Positions 9,851-20,300 of a stretch of DNA of 64,000 nt are shown one piece after another. Source of the DNA: Lotus japonicus (taxonomy: Eukaryota > Streptophyta > Magnoliopsida > Fabales > Fabaceae). Below the pieces are notes generated by a model. It was not told the origin of the DNA. It searched no databases and saw nothing but the letters and a program-made list of their open reading frames with translations. The stretch's first letter is position 1, and every line of letters begins with the position of its first letter. The translations under genes were made by a program, and so were the position numbers. The DNA is taken from contig NC_080046.1 in the NCBI RefSeq assembly GCF_012489685.1, positions 42,371,176 to 42,435,175 on the forward strand, written 5' to 3'.

Positions 9851-12800
9851 GGTACCTGTTTTTGAGAAACGCATAGATAATATAATCAGTATTGCATATG
9901 CAAAGGATCTACTAGATTTTCCTCAGAAGTTTCGGACATTTTATTCCTCTTCTGCTATATATGCATGACCATAACTCTATAAGTACTCTGTCTATAATTT
10001 TGTTTGCTAATCTTATAGTTTGCAGCATTTTGAATGTGTTTGGTTTTGCAGGATGCACCACTACATGCAACTCCTGTTCAAGATTTGTCTCACATGCCTG
10101 TATATTTTGTGCCAGGTATCTAATGTTGAGTCTCTGTGGAAATCAATGTGTTACTATCTGTTGCTACTTGCTAGTTTACAGTATGACTTATCTCCTATAG
10201 ATTGCAGTGCTAATGTCTGTCCCTATCTATCCTTGACATGCTCAGTGTTTCACTAGTCATCATTTCACTTGCTAACTGCTACCTAGTTGCATAAAGCTGT
10301 TGCAATGTTTAATGCATTATAATTGGAGAGGGGAAATGGGAAGTGGTCAGCAGCATGGCTTTTTATCAAGTATTTGTTCATGCATATTCATTTATATTTA
10401 TTTATTGGGAAATAATTAAGCTGCAGATGACTTATCTCATATATCACACATATATTTTTCTTCTCATATTGAATTTGAATTTTGAAATTGCTCAAAATTT
10501 TAAATTGGCCTAGACAAGAATACATACATATCTGTTGTGTTCAGTGTAGAATCTTAAATGGCAAATTCTTTTTACTGATTTTGCCGAATCAATGTCTATC
10601 TGGGATCTCCTAAGAGATCTTGATGAACTAGACCTAGAAGCTAGACTTTTTTTAATGATGGAAATGATAGATGAAAATGATGCACATTGTATTTAACACT
10701 TAATAGCAGACAAATAGAACCAAAACTTCTTGTATGTAATTTTATATAATTTTTACTTTAAACTATTTTATGTAGTCTGCCTGTAGGTTAGCGACCCTGT
10801 GGAATATAAATTTCTTATTTATACTTCCGTATTTCACAGATTGTAACTTTGGAAGATGTTGTAGAGGAATTTGTTGGTGAAATCTTAGATGAAAATGACT
10901 CAAAGGTAAACCTCAGTACAAAAGCTTGTGTTTTCTCTCATGTTTGTTTCTTTCAAGTTCATTTTTAAGTTTCTGAATCATGTATTAAAATTCAATTTCT
11001 CTCTTTATGATTTGGTCAGCCACAAATTTTGAAAAAGCATTAGTATTGGCTGTGTGATCTTTCCGTACCTCGGATATTTTTCATTGTTGTTGACATGTTT
11101 CATACTCAGTGGCTAGTATTGTTCTCCTGAAAGTCTATCTTGTACGTTGGTCCCTCTATTTTCATTTTGGACTTTGGAGCTTCAAATTTAATATCTTGGG
11201 ATTAAAATTTTCAGGTTGATATAAATCAAAGCAGTTAAAAAGATTTATATTTTTTCACGCTACCAAACGAGGTAGCTTTTATAGCATAACAAGTTAGCAA
11301 TATTTCATGATTTAGAATGCCAAACTGTTATGTAACCGACAATACATCTTATAAAGTAAGGTAGAGGTTAGAAACTGCAAATTTTAAGAAGAGGAAGGAG
11401 AGGTTTACTATGCTACTTCAAGTCAATGGCATATTTTGACAAATTTGCGGTACACTTGTTTTGAATGTTGAAAGAGCATAAATATTTGAGTATGAAAATT
11501 AAACTTAATGACAAAGGAATAAGTATCTTCATATGCGGAAGTGGTAAGGAGTAAGGATGCCTGTTTGACAATTGACACTCACAGAGCTAAAGATAGGATT
11601 GAATGACAATGTAGTATAGGTCTTTGACTTCTTGTAGTTCTACTCCAAAGTCCCAGGGGTCTTTATACAACGCTTATTGCCATAAGCGCTTAATTAAGCT
11701 ATTTACCTAAATGAAGTCTAAAGCAACTAGCAGTAACTACCACAACTAAATACTAACTTCTCAACCTCTTAATTAGTGTCTATCACCAACTCTTAACCAT
11801 TACCAGAGTAGTTCTATGAACAGAATGTCAGATAAGATGATCCAGCCTCTGTTGGAGATTGCGCTTGGGTGTAGCCATTCATGGTGACTAATTAGGAATT
11901 CCAGAGTATAGAGATGCTTCGTCTATTTTAAGGTTGCTGTTAATACTGCATAAGCACATTTCTATTGTTGATTTCTGCAACGATTTGTGCCCAATGCTTG
12001 GTTATTTGAGAGGAAAAGATTCTGAAAAAAAAAACAGGCAACTAGTAATGCTAGATGAGGGTGTATTCGATGTAGATGCAAACACATCTATTGATCAACT
12101 CTCAGAAGATTCGAACATCAAGATGTCTGAGGTTTACTATTTTATATAAACGCAAGTTACATATTTGTCTATGTTTGAAGTTGCAGTTGCGCGATGTTTG
12201 CAATTATGTTTCTATCAATTTTGCTCTACAAGTTTCCAGGTTGATACACATTCCATCTTGTGGAGCTGGAGCATCTTTCCATCTTAGATATAGACACCAT
12301 TGCTCAATTGGATTTTTGCTGTTTATTATAATAATTAGAATTAAATGACTACTTGGATGGAGACAATGATATCATGTTGCAATTGTTTATGCATGCTACT
12401 CATAAGTCATAAATTGTTAAGCTATTTCAGCTTGCAGGCCTATGAATATTTACTTTACTTCTGCTATTACAGGATCACCAATACGAGACAGTATCTGGCT
12501 TTGTATGTGAAAATCTTGGCTACATCCCCAAGATAGGTGAGATCATAGAAGTAGCTCTTGAAAGAAAAAATGAAGACGATAATGATGCCCCCAATGCTGA
12601 CCACCAGGATCAGAAAGAGACTTTCAAACTTGAGGTAACCAACATGTTAATCTAACATGCTGAATCTAAAGCTTCACTTTTCTTTCTCTTTTCTCTTGTG
12701 TCCCGTGTAGATGAAACTCCAATTTTGTGTGTGCGTGTAGATACTAGCAGGAAACGCCAGAAAGGTGACCGCTGTTTTGTTTACACGGATTAATGGTGGT

Positions 12801-12875
12801 CATGAAATGTTAGAGAACAAAGAAGAAACTCGCAAGCCGCCGAAGTTAATGAAAATAAAATGGAGCAGGAGATGA
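9851..12875 (+). pseudogene. DUF21/CBS (CNNM/CorC-like) gene, C-terminal exons only, broken
   Basis: Seven small exons encode the C-terminal part of a plant DUF21-CBS protein of the CNNM/CorC ion-transport family (Arabidopsis At1g55930/At3g13070 type, plastid-predicted). Exons: 9851-9928 (VPVFEKRIDN...), 10052-10115 (...MPVYFVP), about 10587-10617 (ESMSIWDLLRD), 10840-10905 (TLEDVVEEFVGEILDEND), about 12012-12131 (DVDANTSIDQLSED), 12473-12634 (QYETVSGFVCE...FKLE) and 12741-12875 (AGNARKVTAV..., TGA). Most have good GT-AG borders. The third has CG (10585-10586) where the acceptor AG should be, and the following CBS-core codons (family segment EYGGTVG) are absent. The N-terminal DUF21 membrane domain is also missing. 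I infer a decayed partial gene. A smaller copy lies at 17538-18040. Confidence 0.8.
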
Positions 12876-13617
12876 CACCAAGTTTGTAAGAAGTGCATCT
12901 GCAGAGATTTCTAACGCAATTATGGTACCAAGTTGGTAGAAATGCATTTCCAAAGGCACCAGAGAACAGGTTTTCTAATTATGCCAAATTTGAAAGATGA
13001 AAAAAGACGCATAAAGTGAGAAATGCATGGAGAGAAATCAATGTGATCATCAAACTTGTAGAGCTTTCTGAATCTTTCAGTTTGACATATTTGTAGCAAC
13101 TGAGAAAATGAAAAGATTGAGTGATACATAAAACATGAGAGTCAATGCTGAAAAAAAACATATAGAACTGTACCATAGCTTAATGTTTGTCATAATTTCT
13201 CTAATTAGAAATAAACTATTTTGTAGTATCTATATAAATGCGTGTCACATTAGCTTATTTGATCGTCCGCTCATAAATGGGAAGAAAAACTTGTTTTAAC
13301 CATAAGTTAGAGAAATAATTTGTTTTTAGTTTCAGAGAAAAACTTCTTGAGGCGATGAGTCAATGACCAAACAAAGAGCCGTGTCTGCTTACCAAAACAA
13401 AGACATATAAAAAGTTGAAACTCAAACATAAAAAGATCAACAAGTACTTTCACAATTTCATCAACCTTCAACACTTGAAACTTTCAAAAACATAGCAAAA
13501 TGAAAATTGTCTCCCACAGAAAGTTCTCTCTCTAGCTAGGGTGTAATGTAAAATTGATAAACCTTAAAAGATTGAATCCTATTTAGCAAAGGCATTTAAA
13601 ACATAAACTTTCAATGA
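12876..13617. other. Spacer between the CNNM-like pseudogene and the ARM gene
   Basis: AT-rich, with no gene seen. Homologous to 18041-18351 and 18576-18660 in block B. 13247-13262 is the empty counterpart of the SINE insertion site at 18352-18575, since it reads straight through CATTAGCTTATTTGATCG. The right part is the ARM gene 3' flank. Confidence 0.6.
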
Positions 13618-15033
13618 TTACAAAAAATCCTGCAGGTTCCCAATGAGCTGCTCAACACTCATTCTTCGTGAAGCTCTTGTAATTTGCCCATTTGATGCAC
13701 GGTCGCGAATTAATCTATCCCGAATATATTTGAACGAAGGAACATTAATTGCATGAGATACTCTATGATGATGTAATGCATCTTCGTAAAAATTGAAAAC
13801 AGCCTCTGCAGCATTATCCCTCACTTCCTCGTTCCTCTGATGAAGCAAGACCATGAGAATTGGGATTGCACCTGCCTTAGCAAGGGCCACTCTATTTTCT
13901 GCATCATAGCTTAGCTCGGCAAATACCCTAGAAACATTCTCCATTACCTTCTCAGTTCCACTCCTTAAAAGCACAACAAGGACTGGGATTGCGCCTGAAT
14001 CACGGATCACAGATGATGAGATCGGGTAAATGGATAGATCCCACTTTACATTTGTCGCATATACTTTTGATTCATGATCACCTTCTCTAAGAATTCTCAC
14101 CAAGTGCCCTACAATTTCAACAGCACTATGCTCCCTAACAGCCAATTCAGAAAGCACATCCTCAGCTATCCCCTTACCATAAGGATCAGGTCCTTGAAGG
14201 AGCTCAACAAAAAGAGGGATAGCCCCAGCTTGAGTAAATGGTCTAGTGTTACCATCAACATGAACAGATAACCTGCGAAGATATTTGGCAGCTGTAAGTT
14301 TCGTGGTTTGATCTCCATCACGCAACAAATCCACAAGCATCGGCACTGCTCCTAATTCAACAAGCTCATGCTCATTCTCGCTTGGGACTCCACCAAACAA
14401 TTCAATTGATTGAGATGTTCTTTCCCTAGAGACCATAATTCCAGTACCAGCCGCCTCCACAATAAGATGTAGAGCTCCTAATCTAATGAGTTCATTCCTG
14501 ACATCCTTCTGCAATCCGAAGATCCTCAAAATCTCTAACAGATACAACCTAATATTATCATTGTTATGAGAATTCAACAAGTTCATGATGACTCGAAATC
14601 CGCTCCCTGGAAAAATTGTTTTCCTACTTTCATTACTGAAAGTGACAAGAACCAGCAACAATTTAATCAAAACTTCCTGCATCTCTCCCTTAGAATGAGG
14701 CAATAACTTTATCAAAGAATGTGTAACACCCTGTGTACCCATTGCAATTACCAACGCAGCACCATCACCTCGGTAAGAAATGCACATCAAGCAATAAGCA
14801 TCAACCTCTTGAAGTGATGGAGAAGGATCATTTGGAATACTTTGAGCGAGAATCTCAGTGAGAATAGGTATGACACGAGATAATACATGTTTAGGGACAT
14901 GCTCAGAGAAACGAGCCAGCTGGGCAATAGCATTCAATTTCAAAGGCTTGGTCCCTGAGGCCATAACATTCTGAAACTTCCTCAGTGCTTCTTCCCAACC
15001 AAGGTTCATGGTTTCACTTTCACCGCGTTCCAT
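13618..15033 (-). CDS. Armadillo (ARM) repeat protein, 471 aa, single exon
   Basis: An intact minus-strand ORF from ATG at 15033 to the stop at 13618-13620. The protein is almost entirely ARM-type helical repeats. Recurrent units of the form 'GAIP-LV-LL--G---V-ENA' occur at about residues 185-200, 230-250, 270-285, 350-370 and 390-410. ARM proteins bind partners through a superhelical groove. No U-box, F-box or signal peptide is seen, so it resembles the ARM part of plant PUB/importin-like proteins without a catalytic domain. Specific function is unknown. A second, decayed copy is split over 20428-20827, 39857-40411 and 49608-49956. The intact frame beside an eroded paralogue suggests selection on this copy. 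I chose this ATG because the decayed copy keeps a start at the same place. Confidence 0.88.
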   Translation of the reverse strand: MERGESETMNLGWEEALRKFQNVMASGTKPLKLNAIAQLARFSEHVPKHVLSRVIPILTEILAQSIPNDPSPSLQEVDAYCLMCISYRGDGAALVIAMGTQGVTHSLIKLLPHSKGEMQEVLIKLLLVLVTFSNESRKTIFPGSGFRVIMNLLNSHNNDNIRLYLLEILRIFGLQKDVRNELIRLGALHLIVEAAGTGIMVSRERTSQSIELFGGVPSENEHELVELGAVPMLVDLLRDGDQTTKLTAAKYLRRLSVHVDGNTRPFTQAGAIPLFVELLQGPDPYGKGIAEDVLSELAVREHSAVEIVGHLVRILREGDHESKVYATNVKWDLSIYPISSSVIRDSGAIPVLVVLLRSGTEKVMENVSRVFAELSYDAENRVALAKAGAIPILMVLLHQRNEEVRDNAAEAVFNFYEDALHHHRVSHAINVPSFKYIRDRLIRDRASNGQITRASRRMSVEQLIGNLQDFL

Positions 15034-15865
15034 TCAACCTAATTCAATCAGCATAAATAATTCATTCAAAAAAATATCATTATTGATAATATTCTACTAA
15101 AATAACAAAATAAAAACCAAGTACTAGCAGAAACAAAAAAAAAACTTTTATACATGGATTGATGCATACAAAATACTACTACTACTACTAGAACTCTTAG
15201 AGTAAAAGAAAACCGAGTTATAAAGAAACAAATTTACAATTTAGGGATGAAGAACACAAAAGGGGAGTGAATCTCATATATCGTACAATTCTTCATCACT
15301 GTCAGACTTGAAATAATAAAATAGTGTAATAAATCGACATATGAAATCGAGAAAGAAGAGATAAAGGTGGAAATAAAATTTTGCAATGCACGAAGTTCAT
15401 CGATATATTTTGATCATTAATTCTAGCTCTCCAACAATTTTCTTTCCATTCTAGGAGTGAAAAGTAACATGTCACTTGTTCATGTTCAGTTTTCCAAAAT
15501 ATACTATTTCCCAATAATAAGTCTTCCTACAAACCTTAATTCATTCAAATATCTTTCAAACAAATATAGACCATTCGAGAAGGTAGGAAGGGAATAGAAA
15601 AAAAAAGCTAAGGGGGAAAATTAATAAATTAAGTAAAATTAATAATGACTATTATGTCAGGTCAATAAATATTTTGGGGAAGGCAAATATAACATCAAAT
15701 ACTACTATTTTATGAATGTTTTTTCACTTCGAACGATTGCTCCATTTTCATATAACCTAGGTCGATCCTATGAGTGTGAAATGGTGGAGGAACAATGTCA
15801 CATCTTTCGAAACTAGATTTGATGGAGTAAGTGTGTGTGAATAGAAGAAGAAAGGAGTAAAAGGC

Positions 15866-15903
<38 letters not shown>

Positions 15904-16310
15904 AAACAAGATATTTAGAAAGTGGTACAATAGTGGTAACCATATTAGTGAAAATAAGGATTACGACCTTAATCAGAAAGAGGTGTACCAATTATAAATT
16001 GAATTTATAAATTGAATAAACATAGGATTAGTCATAAGATTAAGCAATATTACTATAAACATAATATTTATAATATATTTTTGCTGATTTCTAGCATTTT
16101 ATCAATTATTTTATAAATATATGTTAATTTATAATATGTTATTATATATCATAAGTTTTATACTCACATAAAATTATAAGCTTTCCTCTCGTAACAAAAA
16201 AAATACTCACATAATATTTATTATTTATCTAAATTGTAGGTTAAAATTGATCTCTGCTGCTCCAAATCTAAACCTGTGCGGAGCTTTTCTATTTCAGTTT
16301 TAAAACTCGA
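15034..16310. other. Upstream region of the ARM gene
   Basis: Probably the ARM gene promoter and 5' flank (minus strand). No exon is recognised. It holds a short ACT repeat near 15175-15190 and a GA microsatellite at 15868-15901. Partly homologous to 49957-50640 upstream of the decayed ARM copy. Confidence 0.5.
15868..15901. repeat. (GA)n microsatellite
   Basis: About 17 uninterrupted GA units. It gives a false Ser-Leu repeat on the minus strand, so the ORF crossing it is not real. Confidence 0.95.
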
Positions 16311-16313
16311 TTA

Positions 16314-16353
16314 TTGGGCTTAAGCCCAAAGCCCAATAACTATGAAAACCCTA
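16314..16353 (+). promoter_or_regulatory. Site II palindrome and telobox promoter block
   Basis: A perfect 16-bp palindrome TTGGGCTTAAGCCCAA (16314-16329) contains two opposed TGGGCT site II elements. It is followed by another AGCCCAAT and by the telobox AAACCCTA at 16346-16353. In plants this pairing is typical of promoters of translation and other housekeeping genes, where TCP factors bind site II. In the paralogous block (near 50650-50690) the palindrome is eroded to TTGGGCTCAAGTCCA and the telobox to AAACCCTT. It lies about 125 bp before the short ORF at 16478. Confidence 0.6.
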
Positions 16354-16477
16354 AGTCTGTTACCTACACTTTATGCATGGCAGGAAAACACTGAACAGCA
16401 GCAGCCGCATCTCCTCCTCTTCCTTCCTTTCTAACCAAATCTTTTATCTCATCACTCTTCCTCTCACTCTGTTGAAG

Positions 16478-16600
16478 ATGGTGTCTCCTGTTGCAATAGT
16501 GAGACGGTGGGTCTGCACCGCAAGGGAGGCATCAAGGAGGAGGAGGGTTTGGCCTCATCAAAATCATACACATGATCATTTTTTGGTACTTCGCTTCTGA
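16478..16600 (+). CDS. Short Arg-rich ORF (40 codons), possibly a lone first exon
   Basis: ATG at 16478 follows a CT-rich leader and the site II/telobox block. The product is 40 residues, strongly basic (RRW, then RRRR), ending in a His-rich stretch. I do not recognise it. Block B keeps the corresponding ATG near 50802 and the RRWVCT codons, but its frame stops after about 20 codons. A GT shared by both copies after the TCATTT-TTG run (GGTACTT here, GGTATTT there) could be a splice donor, so this may be a first exon whose downstream exons are lost. Coding status is doubtful. Confidence 0.3.
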   Translation: MVSPVAIVRRWVCTAREASRRRRVWPHQNHTHDHFLVLRF

Positions 16601-17537
16601 GTTTTTCTCTCTCAGAAGCGGATCTTCCTAAATCGCATACTCCCACAAAATCAAGTTTTTACTGCGATTTGGGGAGTTAGGTTACAATTTAAATGCAATT
16701 TAGTTAGAATGTGATTTAGGGGTGCGATTATAGCGTGGGTCGACGATGAATCACAAATCAAATCGCTATTTTGACTACTATGGTGGTAATGTAACAACAT
16801 TACTATTCAACATGAGAGATTTCTTAATGAACCACAAGAAATTTATTGAACACCATATTCATTATTATAAATGTGTACCTGTAGTAGGTGGAAGATTGAA
16901 GTTGTATCCTTTGTCCTTTGGAAGCTGGCGTGCTTTGATCACAAAATCAGGGGGGTTTGCAGAGTTAGTTGATGTGACTACAAAAAGGACTTAATCCAAA
17001 TATATATAACTCTAGTCCATTTTCAACATTGGCCTATGGTATAGGCCTAGACTGTACTGCACACTAATCAACATTACAAATATTCAAGCCTAAATAAGTG
17101 GAACCCTTAAATCGTCAAATGGGCTTATACATCTTATCTGAATTATGAATTAGCCTCTTTTATTAAAAAAACTATAATTGATAGCGGCCCACAAGAATTA
17201 ATATTAATTCTAAGATGTTGAGCCGGGGAAAAATAATGTTACATAAAATTAAAAATCAACAAATTGAAATAAAAAGTTTCCGCAGATTCTGCAATATTTT
17301 CCCCACAAAACCTATAAAATATAACAATATAAAACTATTCATTTGACCCTTTAACTTTTGAAATAATTTGTTCGCTTGACAAAACCCTCATCACTGTGAA
17401 TCTTGTTTCGTTTGTTCTATCATCGGACCTTTATCGAGGTATCCTATTGCAACACTAACTTCACCCATCAATGTGTACGTAGCTGTAGAAAAGGAGTATG
17501 ATGGCCACTTTTTCATTCATGAAATGCTATTTTCTTT
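16601..17537. other. Right part of block A and junction with block B
   Basis: No gene is supported. 16680-16990 and 17070-17270 match 52305-52620 and 52910-53100. An open frame at 16746-16994 has no recognisable domain and is broken in the paralogue. The tandem junction between blocks lies between about 17330 and 17538. Confidence 0.5.
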
Positions 17538-18040
17538 AAAAACGAAGATGATAATGATGCCCCCAATGCTAACCACAAGAAAAAGACTTTCAAACTTGAG
17601 GTAACACCTAAGCTGTTGAATTTAAGGATTTTTGTTTGACTGCAATTTTAGTTTTCTATTTTTAAAATCTGTGTTTAGAAAAAAAAATCAAAACGTTATT
17701 CGATATTAAAAAAAAAAGGATTAAATGAGATGTTTTTCAATATTAAAAAAAAAATTGAAAACTAACAAGAAACAGAAAACATCTTTTAGTGGTAGTTTTA
17801 GTATTTTAGTTTTAAAAACAAAAAAATAAGCCTCTGATAATGGGCTTATAAAAATTTTCAGTTTTTCAAAACTGTAATTAATTTGACCTTAAAGCTTCAT
17901 TTTTCTTATACTCCTTTCTCATGGGTCCCATGTAGATGAAGCTCCATTTTTTTGTGTAGATAGCAGGAAAGACCAAAAAGGTGACCATTGTTCAGTTTAC
18001 ACGAATTAATAGTGTTCATGAAATGTTGGAGAACAAATAA
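17538..18040 (+). pseudogene. Second copy of the last two CNNM-like exons, degenerate
   Basis: 17538-17600 matches the end of the exon at 12473-12634, including its GTAAC donor. 17960-18040 matches the exon at 12741-12875, with the acceptor kept as GTGTAG. The terminal exon has lost one codon and ends early at TAA (18038-18040), where block A continues for 18 more codons. Upstream exons are absent, so block B starts within this gene. No product is expected. Confidence 0.75.
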
Positions 18041-18366
18041 GTATTTTGCAAGCCGCCTAAGTTGATGAAAAGAAAATGGAGCAGGAGATGACACCAAATT
18101 AAGAAGTGATCATCTACAAAGTTTTTTTTTTAGCTTTTGATCTAAGCATGTTTTTCCTCCCTGGTTATGAACACCTTATATGAGCTAATGCAATAGTTGT
18201 ACCAAGTGTGGTAGAAATTCACTTACAAATTAAAACACCGCAAAATAGCTTTTTTTTTAATTATGCCAAATTTGAAAGGTGAAAAAAGATGTAAAAAGTG
18301 AGAACATGGAGAGAAATCAATGGGATCATCAAACTTAGTAAATGCATTTGTCTCATTAACTTATTT

Positions 18367-18560
18367 TTTTTTCCGGTCATTTGACCACCAGTCTCCACCG
18401 GGGAAAGGGCACGTGACTAATCTGGCTCGGGAAACGGTAGCGATGTCCCTGACCACAGATATTATTTTTGACTTCAGAGGGGATCGAACCCGGGCCAGGA
18501 GCCTAGGTGAAATACCTTAAGGAAATGCACATTCACCACTTGTGTCACCCCTTGTGGTTA
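18367..18560 (-). mobile_element. tRNA-derived SINE with 15-bp target duplication
   Basis: A 194-bp element in minus orientation. On the minus strand it starts at the 18560 side with an A-box-like TGACACAAGTGG, then has a B-box GGGTTCGATCCCC (complement of 18479-18491), and ends in an A-rich tail (complement of the T run at 18364-18372). It is flanked by a perfect 15-bp direct repeat CTCATTAACTTATTT at 18352-18366 and 18561-18575. The paralogous site in block A (13247-13262) is empty. These are the signs of a Pol III SINE mobilised by LINE enzymes. Confidence 0.85.
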
Positions 18561-18575
18561 CTCATTAACTTATTT

Positions 18576-19046
18576 GATCGTCCATAAATGGGGAGAAAAA
18601 CTTATTTAAACAAAAACTTATTTAAACAAAAACTTAAAAGAAATGATTTCTTTTCAGTTTCAATTAATGTTTTTAGTAATAATAATAAAATGCCATTGTT
18701 TATTTCTTTTCTTGTTTAAAATTTTGTAAAGGAGATAATAAAATTGAAAACAATTGAGAGTGAAAAGGAAAACAGTCAACCACTCCCAACACTTGATTCG
18801 GTTTTTGATTGGGGAGATTTTTTTTTATACAATTATATTTCACAAGAGAAAATTCTATTCAAGTTAGGAACACTCATGTTTTCATTGGGCTAATTCTCCT
18901 AACAAGAAATTACGAAGAATGATAATTAGTTGATTTTTTTCGTCCACTTTAGTCTAGAAAGTTGTAACACAAACATCAAAATAATCAACAAGTACTTTCA
19001 CCATTTTGGACACTTCATTTAAGAAATTTCATGTTCTTGTAAATAT
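18576..19046. other. Block B spacer, AT-rich
   Basis: No gene is seen. The ends match parts of 13262-13340 and 13430-13460 in block A. The middle is A/T-rich and has diverged. Confidence 0.5.
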
Positions 19047-19247
19047 ACAGGAGTAGTTGTCTAAATGATCTTACGTAAATTTTTAGTTAAATCACTCAAG
19101 ATTTTTGGTAGACTAGCTAATCACATTTAAGATAAGTGTTTTAGAATTTCGCAAATTATTCAATAATTTATTTATATATAATCCAATTAGTCTTTTAGGG
19201 TGGAGTTAAGTAACTCATATGAGTCATTTAGACAACCCCTACTAAGA
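19047..19247. mobile_element. MITE-like element with terminal inverted repeats
   Basis: The left end GGAGTAGTTGTCTAAATGA and the complement of the right end (TCATTTAGACAACCCCTAC) share GTTGTCTAAATGA. The interior is AT-rich and non-coding, and a related copy lies near 57779-57962. No clean target duplication was found, so the superfamily is not assigned. Confidence 0.5.
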
Positions 19248-19727
19248 GTTGTAAGCGAAAAATTTCAAGGATCAATTAAATGAAATTAGAACACCAACAC
19301 TTGGTCGTCCTTGTCTCCTTGCTTCAGAATATCTGCAACCTTGAGTGACTAGGGTTTCCTCTGTATCTCAAACTCCCTTTTCCAACTCTCAATAAGGCAA
19401 GTTGTGGAGCCGTTAGTATTTTGATTTAGTGATTACCGAGGGGACAACGCATAACAGTTATAATCCTAGTCTTTACTCATCATAGGCCCAAGGGTTAAGG
19501 TCAACACCAATCATATTTCAGACTCAAATAAAAAGACACTTAATTAATAAGGGAGCCTACTTATGCACCTCGTTGGAATCATAAATTAACCAATTTTTCA
19601 TAAAACAAGATAACAATTCATTGCGGCCCATAAAACCGTTGGATAATTCTAACAAGAGCACGTTATTGAAACTTCAAAATAAAAAAAAATACAGCAAAAT
19701 AAAGATTGTCTCTCATGGACGAGGATA
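19248..19727. other. Block B spacer
   Basis: No coding potential is seen. 19690-19715 matches block A near 13495 (AGCAAAAT-AA-ATTGTCTC), so the preceding ~400 bp without a counterpart in block A may be a further unidentified insertion. Confidence 0.4.
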
Positions 19728-19741
19728 ATACCCTTGCTCCA

Positions 19742-20300
19742 TGATGGCATAAGTTTATGGAGCAAGATCAACACTAAACCCTAATGCACCTCTTTGCATT
19801 CCAGCTGCGTTCCGCCATGTGGAGGATTTTTCTCCGGAATGGTGGCAGCTAGTGACCACACTAACATGGTACCATGACTTCTGGCTCAGCCAACAACATG
19901 ATGATGGTGTCTTCTATGGCAACAACTTTGGTGAGGATGATGTGGTTGATTTTCTTCCTGATTCTTTCGATCTTGATACTGGTGAAGATCTTTTTGTCAT
20001 GGAAGCTCAGCTTGAAGAGTTTATTTGATCTTGTGAAACTTGAGGATCCTACAACAACAATGTTGTGGAACCAGAGCATGGATCAAAGACATTAACTGCG
20101 TGATCCAGAGATATGGAGCTTTCAACCAAACCTTACCTTCTACGCCTTAGCTTACCTTCATTTTTAGCTACTTGTCCCATGTCGGCTTTAACTTTCTTTT
20201 AACTCTTGTATAGGCAAGGTTTTAACTTTCAATCAATCCTTTTCGGGGGATGGAAGAAAGGAAAGACAAGAAAAATGAAAATATTTCCATGTAACAAAAA
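19742..20300 (+). pseudogene. Processed ERD15-like (PAM2-motif) pseudogene
   Basis: ERD15-like proteins are small stress-responsive proteins that bind poly(A)-binding protein through a PAM2 motif. Here ATG at 19744 is followed by TAA at codon 3 (19750-19752), where the family has a Leu codon. The frame then runs through a PAM2-like TLNPNAPLCIPAA and EDFSPEWWQLVTT to ...EAQLEEFI, with TGA at 20026-20028 and further stops downstream. A 3' UTR-like tail ends in a degenerate A-rich stretch (AACAAAAA). The insert is flanked by the 14-bp direct repeat ATACCCTTGCTCCA at 19728-19741 and 20301-20314. This shows retroposition of a spliced or intronless mRNA, 5' truncated close to the start codon. Block A has no counterpart. 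Confidence 0.85.

Larger units (their letters stand above)
12473..17400. repeat. Segmental duplication, block A (intact arrangement)
   Basis: This block contains the last two CNNM-like exons, an intergenic spacer, the intact ARM gene with its upstream region, the site II/telobox block with its short ORF, and about 0.8 kb beyond. The same order reappears as block B from 17538 to about 53130, interrupted by insertions. Matching anchors: 12566 with 17540, 12741 with 17960, 13025 with 18310, 13618-15033 with the ARM pieces, 16490-16600 with 50820-50920, 16680-16830 with 52310-52450, 17070-17270 with 52910-53100. Confidence 0.8.

Noticed and set aside
9961..10256. Overlapping 79- and 78-codon ORFs
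   Set aside because: They run across an exon-intron border of the CNNM-like gene in the wrong frames.
16746..16994. 82-codon ORF in block A
   Set aside because: No domain; the paralogous sequence at 52386-52620 is broken in this frame, with no sign of conservation.
18479..18491. tRNA-like GGTTCGATCCC block as a tRNA gene
   Set aside because: No cloverleaf or acceptor stem around it; the TSD-bounded unit is a SINE.
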